56,540 nt of DNA, taken from the NCBI RefSeq assembly GCF_030053595.1, contig NZ_JASGBQ010000019.1:1-56540 (forward strand), given 5' to 3'. The position numbers and the translations under genes are program-made. The notes under the pieces are model-generated. The model saw nothing but the letters and a program-made list of their open reading frames with translations. It was not told the DNA's origin and searched no databases. Numbering within the stretch: the stretch's first letter is position 1; each line of letters starts with the position of its first letter. Positions 27,166-34,689 of this stretch are shown one piece after another. Source of the DNA: Fusibacillus kribbianus (lineage in GTDB: Bacteria; Bacillota; Clostridia; Lachnospirales; Lachnospiraceae).

Positions 27166-28647
27166 TTAAAACAGCAGCAAAGCTGTTCTGGAAGCCGCCC
27201 CCAGCACCACGCCGGGGAACAGCCCCAGAAGCACCGCTCCTGCTGTCATAAGGAGCATCGGCACCGTCATAAGAGGCGAAGGCTCCCGTTTTTTGAGACT
27301 GCTGTAATCAAAATCCGCGCCGGGGAAAAATCCGTGGATCGTCACCGGCAAAAGATATCCTGCTGTTAAGAGGGCACTGATCAGAAGAACGACCGGCCCC
27401 AGCCAGGAAAAGACGCCGGTTCCCGAAGCCAGTGCCCCGGTTGCCAGATACCATTTGCTGACAAAGCCGCTGGTAGGAGGAATACCCACCAGGGTGATGG
27501 AAACCAGGGTAAAGCACCAGATCACAACGGGCATTTCCTTTCCGATACCCCGAAGTTCTGTCATCAGCCGTTTTCCGGTCTGATGAATGATGGCGCCTGC
27601 CCCCAGAAACAGGGTATTCTTCACAAGGGAATGGAAGATCACATGGGCGATGGCACCGATAAATGCCGTCTTATTAAATAATGACAGGCCAAACAGAATA
27701 TAAGATACCTGGCTCACTGTGGAATACGCCAGACGTTTCTTCATGACCTTCTCACAATAAGCCAGCATGGAGCCCATGAAAACCGTAATGAGAGCCAGCG
27801 TCATCCAGACCGTCTGGACCCAGCTTCCCTTTAGATAATCCGGTCCCACCACATAGTATACCGTACGGATGATAGCCAGTACGCCCATCTTTGTGATCAC
27901 GCCGGAGAGGACTGCACTGGCAGGAGCAGGCGCCTCGGGATGAGCCGTCGGCAGCCATCCATGCAGAGGGAACATACCGGCCTTTGTGCCGAAGCCCAGG
28001 ATCATGAGGAAAGAAGATGCCAGAAGAAGGCCTTCATGGCCAACCACTTTCGTCCCATCCAGGATCCCTCCCGGTGCAAAGGTACCGATCCCGCCGAAGC
28101 CGGCCAGGAAGAAAATTCCGAAAAGCGCCATAAAAGCGCCGGCCACCGAATAAAACAGATATTTGAGCCCGGCCATGATCGCCTCCTTCGTCCGTTCCTG
28201 GAGTACGAGAGGAAGCGATGTCAGTGTCATAAGCTCAAAGGACACATAATAGGTGACCAGGTTTGCCGCAAAGCACTGGGCAGCCAGAGATCCCTCCACC
28301 ATCAGATAAAAGCCGAAAAACAGCCCCTGATGATCCTCTTCCTTCATATAGGAAAAGGCAAAGATCCCCACAAGCAGCCAGACGGCTGCCGCCAGACCGG
28401 AAAAGATCCGGGACATGCTGTCCACGGCAAATGCGACTTCCAGTGTATCCGTCAGTCTCCAGAGAGACAAAAATCCATCCGGCCGCATCAGACAGAGCAA
28501 CGTCAGAAGGAGCTCCAGGACCAACGAAACAGAAACCAACACAGTCATTGCCTTCCTTCTGTCCTTTGCCCGGAAAAAGATCGCCGTGAAAAGCCCGGCT
28601 GTGATCGGGAAAAAGACAGGAAGAAGCAGTAAATAATCTTGTTCCAT
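27166..28647 (-). CDS. MrpD/NuoM-like antiporter subunit (493 aa)
   Basis: A 493-residue membrane protein of the proton-pumping NADH-dehydrogenase/Mrp superfamily. TYYVSFELMTL carries the channel glutamate; TKAGMFPLHGWLPTAHPEAP and SGVITKMGV carry the lysines. A TTG four codons upstream is also in frame, but it lies within the ribosome site: GGAGG stands five bases before the ATG at 28647, so that start is taken. It follows the next paralogue with a 12-base gap and is 15 bases before the 494-residue one. Confidence 0.9.
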   Translation of the reverse strand: MEQDYLLLLPVFFPITAGLFTAIFFRAKDRRKAMTVLVSVSLVLELLLTLLCLMRPDGFLSLWRLTDTLEVAFAVDSMSRIFSGLAAAVWLLVGIFAFSYMKEEDHQGLFFGFYLMVEGSLAAQCFAANLVTYYVSFELMTLTSLPLVLQERTKEAIMAGLKYLFYSVAGAFMALFGIFFLAGFGGIGTFAPGGILDGTKVVGHEGLLLASSFLMILGFGTKAGMFPLHGWLPTAHPEAPAPASAVLSGVITKMGVLAIIRTVYYVVGPDYLKGSWVQTVWMTLALITVFMGSMLAYCEKVMKKRLAYSTVSQVSYILFGLSLFNKTAFIGAIAHVIFHSLVKNTLFLGAGAIIHQTGKRLMTELRGIGKEMPVVIWCFTLVSITLVGIPPTSGFVSKWYLATGALASGTGVFSWLGPVVLLISALLTAGYLLPVTIHGFFPGADFDYSSLKKREPSPLMTVPMLLMTAGAVLLGLFPGVVLGAASRTALLLF

Positions 28648-28659
28648 AATTTCCTCCAA

Positions 28660-30150
28660 CTAGATAAACTGATTCAGACCGACACCGATGGCGTCCACAA
28701 TAGGCTGGGAAAAAAGCCCCAACACCAGATTTACAACGATAAACAGAAAGGATGCTGCCTTCAGCTTCCTGGATGCCAGGAAAGAAACCTCTTCCCCATA
28801 TTCCCGCTCTGCCGGAGAATAAATGCTGATGACAAGGCGCAGGAAGTAAATGGCGTTCAGGGTCGTGCTGAGCGCCAGCCCCAGAATCGTAAAGAACATC
28901 TTGGCAGGGCTCTGCACCGCCGCCGTGGCAAAAAGAAGCTTTGAGATAAACCCGGCCAGCATGGGGAATCCAACCATGGAAAGACTTCCCACCGCAAAGG
29001 CCAGCCCCGCCGTCCTATTTCTGTATCCGGATCCGCGGAGACTCAGATAATCACTCTTCCCTCCTGACACCTCATACAGACCTACCGCGCTGATAAACAG
29101 TAACGACTTTGTAGCCGCATGGGTGAAAATATGAAAGACTGCTGCCACCATTCCGGCCCTTGTCCCCAGGCCGATGCCCATGTAGATGTAACCGATCTGT
29201 GCCACCGAGGAATAGGCGATCATCTTTCTGGTGTCCGTTTCCTGAATGGCCTTGACCGAGCCCATGATCATTCCGATGAGGCCAAACCCAAAGAGCACAT
29301 TGGTGATCCCGGTCTGCACCATGGCCTGATATCCCAGCACCCGGTAAAAGATCTTGATCAGCAGAAAAATATATCCCTTGGACACAAGGCTTGACAAAAT
29401 GGCACTGGCTGCCGGTGTGGCATAGCCGTAAGTCTCCGGTATCCAGGAATGAAAGGGATAAAGGCCGCTCTTGATGGCAAGTCCCACCGACATGAGCGCA
29501 ATGACCACAAGAAGCGGAACCCGGTACTGACCGGATGACACCAGAGAGGCGACTGCCTCTCCCGCCGGCTCCATCAGAAGCTGCCCGGTGATATCGTAAA
29601 GCATACTCAGAGAGATCAGAAACATACCGGATCCCAAAAGGCTCATGACCATATAGCGGATGGCCGCCACGATCCCGTGACCGTCCTGCTTGATCATGAT
29701 CAGACCGCAGGCAGCGATGGTGTTGATCTCCACGAACACATAGGCGGTGAACAGATCGTTGGTGTAAATGAGCGCCAGCAGGGAACTCATCAGAAGATCC
29801 ACAAGGATAAAAAACAGATTGGTCTTTGTCTCCTCCACATCGAAAAAAATGTGCTTCATGCCGCCCAGCAGAGACAAAAACAGGATGACCGCAAAAAACA
29901 CTGCCGTCAGCGCCTCCAGCACTCCGGCCCTGATCTCATTCCCCCAGGGCGCCGGGAAATGTCCCATCATATAGATGAAGCTTCCGGCCTTAGTGGTATA
30001 CCAGAGCACCGCTCCGGACAACAGCATGACAGTCGTTACCATGAACAAACACAGATTCCTTGCCTGCTTTCCCTTCAGTACTGAGGAGAGAATGCCGCAG
30101 AACATGGCCAGTATAATAGAAAAAAACGGAAAATTCCGGATAAAGTCCAT
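28660..30150 (-). CDS. MrpD/NuoN-like antiporter subunit (496 aa)
   Basis: A 496-residue membrane protein, first of four consecutive antiporter-like subunits. TAYVFVEINTI has the glutamate, IKSGLYPFHSWIPETYGYATP the lysine and the histidine/proline turn, and SSLVSKGYIF the second lysine. The open frame begins seven codons earlier, but AGGAGG is placed for the ATG at 30150, whose A is also the last base of the upstream TAA stop (TAATG), giving tight coupling to the MrpC-like gene. By its position after MrpC it corresponds to MrpD of ordinary Mrp operons. Confidence 0.9.
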   Translation of the reverse strand: MDFIRNFPFFSIILAMFCGILSSVLKGKQARNLCLFMVTTVMLLSGAVLWYTTKAGSFIYMMGHFPAPWGNEIRAGVLEALTAVFFAVILFLSLLGGMKHIFFDVEETKTNLFFILVDLLMSSLLALIYTNDLFTAYVFVEINTIAACGLIMIKQDGHGIVAAIRYMVMSLLGSGMFLISLSMLYDITGQLLMEPAGEAVASLVSSGQYRVPLLVVIALMSVGLAIKSGLYPFHSWIPETYGYATPAASAILSSLVSKGYIFLLIKIFYRVLGYQAMVQTGITNVLFGFGLIGMIMGSVKAIQETDTRKMIAYSSVAQIGYIYMGIGLGTRAGMVAAVFHIFTHAATKSLLFISAVGLYEVSGGKSDYLSLRGSGYRNRTAGLAFAVGSLSMVGFPMLAGFISKLLFATAAVQSPAKMFFTILGLALSTTLNAIYFLRLVISIYSPAEREYGEEVSFLASRKLKAASFLFIVVNLVLGLFSQPIVDAIGVGLNQFI

Positions 30151-30530
30151 TACCGCTCCTCCTTCCGCCATTCCATGACGATCTCATCCAAATCCAGAGA
30201 ACCGTACCGTCTGTAAAGACGGATCGTCAGTGACAGCATCAGTGCCGTCACGCTGACGGAAACAACGATTCCCGTCAGTACCAGCCCATCCGGGATCGGA
30301 TTGGTATAGGCGGAGGCATCCGTGATCCCATCGGTCAGGATCGGAACCATCCTGCCGTGAATATATCCCTTCGCCGCAAGGAACAGATAGACTGCGGTGT
30401 CCATGATATTCATGCCGATGATCTTCTTGATCAGATTTTTATGGAGAAGAAGGGTCGTAAAACCGATGCCGAATAAGATCATGGATACGGTCTCCTCCAT
30501 ATTTGCTGCAAGATGTGAAAGCATGCTCAC
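30150..30530 (-). CDS. mnhC: MrpC/NuoK-like antiporter subunit
   Basis: A 126-residue, three-helix protein of the NuoK/MrpC family. FGIGFTTLLLHKNLIKKIIGMNIMDTAVYLFL is the conserved region (helix with small residues, then the GMNIMDTAVYLF signature), and IPDGLVLTGIVVSVSVTALML is the typical last helix with the NPxPxxLVLTxIVI pattern. NuoK-like subunits anchor the antiporter modules and form part of the ion path. It overlaps the MrpB gene upstream by four bases and meets the following MrpD-like gene at TAATG. Confidence 0.92.
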   Translation of the reverse strand: MSMLSHLAANMEETVSMILFGIGFTTLLLHKNLIKKIIGMNIMDTAVYLFLAAKGYIHGRMVPILTDGITDASAYTNPIPDGLVLTGIVVSVSVTALMLSLTIRLYRRYGSLDLDEIVMEWRKEER

Positions 30531-31483
30531 ATTCCTCCCTTCCGAAACAGGGTATAAAACGCATACATGGTACAGGCCACCACCAGCCCCACGCAGATAT
30601 TCAAGGGCAGGATCAGGCCGCTGGAAAGTATCGCTCCCGGCGTTCCCAGAGGAATACCGCTTTCCAGATGATTGGCTCCGGTGAAAAAGGAATAGCTTTT
30701 CGCCAGACAGTAGAAGGTCAGGGCCGCAAGGGTGATGCGCCGGAAGGTCCTGTCCGTAAAAAACCGCTCAGTCTTTTTGAAGCCGAAGGCATTCAGATAA
30801 AGGATCAGGCCGGAACCAATGACAGCCCCGCCGGAAAATCCGCCTCCGGGAGACAGATGACCGTTTAAGATAATGTAAATGCCGAAAATGAAGAGCAGAG
30901 GCACCAGCACACAGGAGACCTTCTGCAGGATCAGATCGTTCTTCGGCTCATAGATCCTGTCATTTTCCTCTGCCCGCTTCTTTTTCTGCTTTTCTCTGCT
31001 GCCGGAATCATCCAGTCTGAGAAGCACCTGAACGCAGGTGGCCGCAATAAACAGCACGCAGGATTCGCCAAAGGTGTCGAAGGCTCTGTAATCCAGAATC
31101 ATGCCGGTGACAAAATTGGTTGCCCCCGTCTCCTCCACGCCCTTTTCGATATACCGGGCCGAAACCTCGTTGTTGATGGGATTGTCCGGTTCCCCGAATT
31201 TTGGAAGATAAACCACCGTCCAGAGAAGAACGGCGATCAGCGTCAGGCAGAGGATCACAGAAGCCAGACGGTACAGGATCCGGAAAGCCCGAAGCTCTCT
31301 GTTATGAACCATATCATAGACTGCCGCATTGATTTTCGTTTCGTCCAGCTCGATCTCCTGCTCTTCCGGTTCCTCCGGCCTTCTGATCTCCAGCTTTCCC
31401 TTCAGAATATCCGTATCGCCTGCCATCCAGGCTTCAAATCTGTGAAACCGGCTGTTTTCGTAATTATTCTTCAGTCTGCTCAT
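30527..31483 (-). CDS. mnhB: Fused MbhE-like and MrpB antiporter subunit
   Basis: A 318-residue protein with two parts. The N-terminal part has a cytosolic acidic stretch (EEPEEQEIELDE), a helix (LASVILCLTLIAVLLWTVVYL) and ATNFVTGMILDYRAFDTFGE, which matches the MbhE/MrpA C-terminal segment (VNVILVDFRGFDTxGE pattern). The C-terminal part (residues about 190-318) is an MnhB domain with FGIYIILNGHLSPGGGFSGGAVIG. In ordinary Mrp systems these segments lie in MrpA and MrpB; here they are joined in one gene. It overlaps the MbhD-like gene upstream by 20 bases. Confidence 0.9.
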   Translation of the reverse strand: MSRLKNNYENSRFHRFEAWMAGDTDILKGKLEIRRPEEPEEQEIELDETKINAAVYDMVHNRELRAFRILYRLASVILCLTLIAVLLWTVVYLPKFGEPDNPINNEVSARYIEKGVEETGATNFVTGMILDYRAFDTFGESCVLFIAATCVQVLLRLDDSGSREKQKKKRAEENDRIYEPKNDLILQKVSCVLVPLLFIFGIYIILNGHLSPGGGFSGGAVIGSGLILYLNAFGFKKTERFFTDRTFRRITLAALTFYCLAKSYSFFTGANHLESGIPLGTPGAILSSGLILPLNICVGLVVACTMYAFYTLFRKGGM

Positions 31484-31730
31484 CCCGATTTTCCTCCTTG
31501 ATGGCCCGGATCTTTTTCAACGTTACAAAAAACAGAAGGCTGGTGACGCCGGCTCCCACCGCCGCCTCCGTGACCGCCAGATCAGGTGATTGTAAAATGA
31601 CCCAGATCACAGCCATGATCGAGCTGTAGGACATATATATAATGATCGAGGTCAGAAGCCTCTTCGTAAAGCTGACTGCCAGCGCACAGATGATCAGCCC
31701 AAGCAGAAGGCAAAGTTCAAAGATCCTCAT
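31464..31730 (-). CDS. MbhD-like (MrpA C-terminal domain) subunit
   Basis: An 88-residue protein with three helices. LTSIIIYMSYSSIMAVIWVILQSPDLAVTEAAVGAGVT is cited in pieces: VILQSPDLAVTEAAVGAGVT is the diagnostic motif of the hydrogenase MbhD domain found at the end of MrpA and as a separate gene in membrane-bound hydrogenases and MBH-derived antiporters. It overlaps the G subunit gene by four bases and the following fused subunit by 20 bases. Confidence 0.9.
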   Translation of the reverse strand: MRIFELCLLLGLIICALAVSFTKRLLTSIIIYMSYSSIMAVIWVILQSPDLAVTEAAVGAGVTSLLFFVTLKKIRAIKEENRDEQTEE

Positions 31731-32101
31731 GATCGTTCCTCCGTTTTCCTGTTTTCTGTCAAAGGCATCTCATCCTGTCCGGATTCCAGCCTCTTTACTT
31801 CGATCTCACCCAGATCCTTATCTGTCGTTACCTCCAGACGGCTGATCATATGACCTGCCACAGGACTGGCAATCCAAAAAAAGAGCACGACCAAGAGCAG
31901 CTTCAGTGAAGCAAAACCGAATCCATTCCAGATGACAAGTCCCAGAATCATAAACAGAATCCCCAGTGTGTCTCCCAGAGCTGCCGCATGGATTCTGTTT
32001 AATGCACGCCGAAACCGATTCACTCCGATAGCTGCTGTTATAAACATGAAAAGTCCCGAAAAAAGAAAAGCTGCGGAAACGCCAAACTGTATCCATTCCA
32101 T
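31727..32101 (-). CDS. mnhG: Cation/proton antiporter subunit G
   Basis: A 124-residue protein of the MnhG/PhaG family: three helices and the motif GVNRFRRALNRIHAAALGDTLG, a variant of the family's G-x2-R-F-P-D-x3-R-x-H-A-A-x-K-x2-T-L-G. A charged cytoplasmic tail of about 35 residues follows. Its start codon shares one base with the stop of the F subunit (TAATG), so expression is coupled. Confidence 0.92.
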   Translation of the reverse strand: MEWIQFGVSAAFLFSGLFMFITAAIGVNRFRRALNRIHAAALGDTLGILFMILGLVIWNGFGFASLKLLLVVLFFWIASPVAGHMISRLEVTTDKDLGEIEVKRLESGQDEMPLTENRKTEERS

Positions 32102-32484
32102 TACTGTTCCTCCCTGCGCTCTGGCTTTGTATTTTCCTGATACTCGAGTTTTTCCTGATGCTCCAGATTATCCTCGATAGCTGCCTTGTCTCCCCGAATA
32201 CCCTTCTTTTCCAGATAGATCCCCGTGTAGACCTTTGTCAGGACTACCACCGCCAGAAAACTGATCATGGCGTAGATCAGACATACATCCACCAGGTAGC
32301 TTTCCTTCAGATACACTGACAAGACAGCGATCAGCACAATGGTAATGGTTCCGAGCATATTGACGGCAATGACCCGGTCCGCCACCTTCGGTCCTCTCAC
32401 GGAGCGGATAATAGCCGCCAGCATCAACACTGCCAATACCATCATGGTTCCTAACAGCACTCCTTCAAAATAATTCTCCGTCAT
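32101..32484 (-). CDS. mnhF: Cation/proton antiporter subunit F
   Basis: A 127-residue MrpF-family protein: three helices with RSVRGPKVADRVIAVNMLGT, the conserved R-G-P-x3-D-R-V-I-A signature, and LVDVCLIYAMISFLAVVVL. The C-terminal 40 residues are highly charged and extend beyond the usual 90-residue family length. It overlaps the E subunit gene by four bases (ATGA). Confidence 0.93.
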   Translation of the reverse strand: MTENYFEGVLLGTMMVLAVLMLAAIIRSVRGPKVADRVIAVNMLGTITIVLIAVLSVYLKESYLVDVCLIYAMISFLAVVVLTKVYTGIYLEKKGIRGDKAAIEDNLEHQEKLEYQENTKPERREEQ

Positions 32485-32945
32485 CGTCCCGCCTCCATTC
32501 TCCGCAAAAGCTTCACAAAATCCGAATCGGCTATCCCTTTGGCAAATTCCTTATCAAGACAATGGACGCAGAACTCATCTCCCACCACGGAGACGGTAAT
32601 GGTTCCCGGTGTCAGGGTAATCGAATTTGCCAGAAGTACCCGGCTGACGCCATACTTGAGATCTGTCCTGAAATAGATGAGCGCCGGCTCCGGTTCATAT
32701 TTGGGGGACAAAATGAGCTTCAGGACGCTTAAATTGGCCCTGGCAATCTCTTTCACCAAAACTCCGGCAAAGGTAAGAAGCAAAATCAGATTCCGGAACA
32801 GAAAAAAATCCTTTCTCGGACTATATCCCATGAACCGGCAGATAAACGCATATACCACTGCCGAGATGACAAGTCCGAACAAAAGGATTTCCAAAGTAAA
32901 TCTTCCATTCAAAATAATCCAGAAAATAAGAAATAAAAAATACAT
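32481..32945 (-). CDS. mnhE: Cation/proton antiporter subunit E
   Basis: A 154-residue MrpE-family protein: helices at the start (MYFLFLIFWIILNGRFTLE), then SAVVYAFICRFMGYSP, VLVKEIARANLSVLKLIL and a cytoplasmic fold ending in TLTPGTITVSVVGDEFCVHCLD, the family's best-known motif. The open frame reaches 44 codons further upstream, but the ATG at 32945 has GGAAGGAG before it and the promoter lies in the longer frame, so the extension is not used. It is the first gene of the ten-gene antiporter operon. Confidence 0.92.
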   Translation of the reverse strand: MYFLFLIFWIILNGRFTLEILLFGLVISAVVYAFICRFMGYSPRKDFFLFRNLILLLTFAGVLVKEIARANLSVLKLILSPKYEPEPALIYFRTDLKYGVSRVLLANSITLTPGTITVSVVGDEFCVHCLDKEFAKGIADSDFVKLLRRMEAGR

Positions 32946-32999
32946 TTCGAGCGTACTCCTTCCAGTAGTCCCCATGATGTCTGCCCCAAAACCCAATAG

Positions 33000-33028
33000 A
33001 GTATAAACCCATTTTTTTGAAAATGCAA
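33000..33028 (-). promoter_or_regulatory. Promoter of the antiporter operon
   Basis: Minus strand: TTGCAT, 17 bases, TATACT, giving a leader of about 48 bases before the mnhE ATG. No cation-responsive riboswitch fits in so short a leader. Confidence 0.68.
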
Positions 33029-33087
33029 GACCTGACAAAAATTTTCCTGGTCGGAAGCTTACGTTCCGATCAAGCACACTACGCCAT

Positions 33088-33128
33088 AAAAATCTGACCC
33101 GCCGGGTCTGTAACCTCCGGCGGGTCAG
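33088..33128 (-). terminator. Terminator of the symporter gene
   Basis: A perfect 12-base stem, CTGACCCGCCGG with CCGGCGGGTCAG, is followed on the minus strand by ATTTTTATGG. It separates the symporter gene from the antiporter operon. Confidence 0.88.
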
Positions 33129-33189
33129 CTGATTTTCTGAGATTGCTTTATATCAGGATACTCTTTTTCCCTCAGTGCAGTGAAAGCGC

Positions 33190-34422
33190 TTACGCTTTCT
33201 TTGCTCCTCTCTTTGCCTCTTTCTTTTCTTCCATCTTCGTCACGATCAGTGCGCAGGCAGCGTCACCGGTGATATTAACGGTAGTACGGCCCATATCGAA
33301 GATACGGTCAACACCGGCAACAAGCGCGATACCTTCCACAGGCAGGCCGACACTCTGAAGCACCATAGCCAGCATGATCATGCCGGCACCGGGCACACCT
33401 GCGGTTCCGATGGATGCAAGAGTAGCTGTCAGGATGATGGTCAGCTGCTGAGGCAGTGTCAGTGAGATACCGAAGCAGGAAGCGATAAAGATCGCGCAGA
33501 CACCCTGATAGATAGCAGTACCGTCCATGTTGATGGTCGCACCGAGAGGAAGCGTAAAGGCTGCAATATCCTTTCTTGCACCAAGCTTCTCGGAACACTC
33601 AATGTTCAAGGGCAGAGCTCCTACAGATGAGGAACTGGAGAAAGCCATGATCATGGCAGGCAGCATGCCCTTGAAGAACTTGATGGGGCTCACGCCGCCC
33701 ATCAGCTTCACTGTTGAGGAGTAAACTACCACTGCATGGATGATGTAGCACAGATAAGCAACTAAAAGTACGATTGCCAGGCTTCCCAGGATCTTCGGGC
33801 CATTCTCAGCCACAACGGGAGTAATCAGGCAGAATACACCGATAGGGCTCAGTGCGATGATAAAGGACATGATCTTCATGGATACTTCGTTTGCACTCTC
33901 CATAAAGCTTCCGAATGATTTGCCCTTGTCACCGGCAAGGATAATGCCGAAACCAAAGAACAGGGATGCCACGATAACCTGCAGCATAGTTGCGTTTGCA
34001 AAAGGCGAAATGATGTTGCTGGGGAAGATCGCCACGATGGTATCCATGATGCTGGGAGCTTCCTTTGCTTCATACTCCAGTCCGGAAACCTCCAGAACCG
34101 GGAATGCACCTTTGAAAATATTCGCAAAAATAAGGCCGATCACGATGGCAAATGCTGTCGTACAGAGATAATATACAACCGTCTTTGCGCCGATGCTCCC
34201 CACCTTGCGGATATCTTTCATGGAAATAACGCCGCAGATGATGGAGAAGAACACGATCGGTACGACAATGAACTTAATCAGGTTCAGGAAGATCGTACCA
34301 AACGGTTTTATGTACTTCACCGCAATATCCGGTGCCCCCATAAAACACAAGCCTGCGATGATACCAAGAGCCAGGCCGATAAAGATTTGAATCGGTAACG
34401 CAAGTTTTTTCTTTCCACTCAT
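33190..34422 (-). CDS. Dicarboxylate/amino acid:cation symporter (DAACS)
   Basis: A 410-residue transporter of the glutamate/aspartate/dicarboxylate symporter family (GltP/GltT/DctA). The re-entrant hairpin HP1 serine run AFSSSSSVGALPLN, the TM7 cation motif GATINMDGTAIYQG, HP2 ASIGTAGVPGAGMIML and TM8 VDRIFDMGRTTVNITGDA are all present. The arginine and the aspartate in DMGRTTVNITGD point to an acidic amino acid or dicarboxylate substrate; which one cannot be said. AAGGGGG precedes the ATG, with a clear promoter upstream and terminator downstream, so it is monocistronic. Confidence 0.94.
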   Translation of the reverse strand: MSGKKKLALPIQIFIGLALGIIAGLCFMGAPDIAVKYIKPFGTIFLNLIKFIVVPIVFFSIICGVISMKDIRKVGSIGAKTVVYYLCTTAFAIVIGLIFANIFKGAFPVLEVSGLEYEAKEAPSIMDTIVAIFPSNIISPFANATMLQVIVASLFFGFGIILAGDKGKSFGSFMESANEVSMKIMSFIIALSPIGVFCLITPVVAENGPKILGSLAIVLLVAYLCYIIHAVVVYSSTVKLMGGVSPIKFFKGMLPAMIMAFSSSSSVGALPLNIECSEKLGARKDIAAFTLPLGATINMDGTAIYQGVCAIFIASCFGISLTLPQQLTIILTATLASIGTAGVPGAGMIMLAMVLQSVGLPVEGIALVAGVDRIFDMGRTTVNITGDAACALIVTKMEEKKEAKRGAKKA

Positions 34423-34468
34423 AATAAAACCCCCTTTGACCGTATTACGGTGTATTTAACATATGTAT

Positions 34469-34497
34469 ATCATATACAATTTTTAGTTCTTTTGCAA
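34469..34497 (-). promoter_or_regulatory. Promoter of the symporter gene
   Basis: Minus strand: TTGCAA, 17 bases, TATGAT, about 45 bases before the ATG. AT-rich short repeats (GTATATGATATAC) surround the -10. Confidence 0.68.
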
Positions 34498-34562
34498 CCA
34501 TTTTTTGTAAATTTTGAATAAATAATCTAAATTTCTTTTTTTTCATTGCTTATCCAATAATA

Positions 34563-34576
34563 TACTGTCGACAGTA
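34563..34576. promoter_or_regulatory. Perfect 14-base palindrome, candidate operator
   Basis: TACTGTCGACAGTA reads the same on both strands. It lies about 66 bases upstream of the symporter -35 box, in an otherwise AT-rich gap, which would suit an activator or a repressor site. No known binding protein is implied. Confidence 0.35.
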
Positions 34577-34602
34577 CACAATTTTATTCTTCGTCGCGCA
34601 TC

Positions 34603-34644
34603 AAAAATACGGGAGGAAGGCTTAAAAGCCTCCTCCCGTATTTT
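34603..34644. terminator. Terminator of the ppk operon
   Basis: AAAATACGGGAGG and CCTCCCGTATTTT form a long stem with GGCTTAAAAGCC at the tip, itself able to pair. T runs occur on both sides, so it can work in both directions; the ppk transcript is the obvious user. Confidence 0.85.
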
Positions 34645-34689
34645 CTGTCTCAGTTTCCGGCGCTTTTCCGCCCGCATATGCTCCTCCTT

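Noticed and set aside
32946-33077. Longer N-terminus for the MrpE subunit
   Set aside because: The promoter falls within it, no ribosome site supports it, and family length matches the shorter start.
33000-33189. Sodium or other cation riboswitch before the antiporter operon
   Set aside because: Only about 48 bases of leader are transcribed and the remainder is the symporter terminator.
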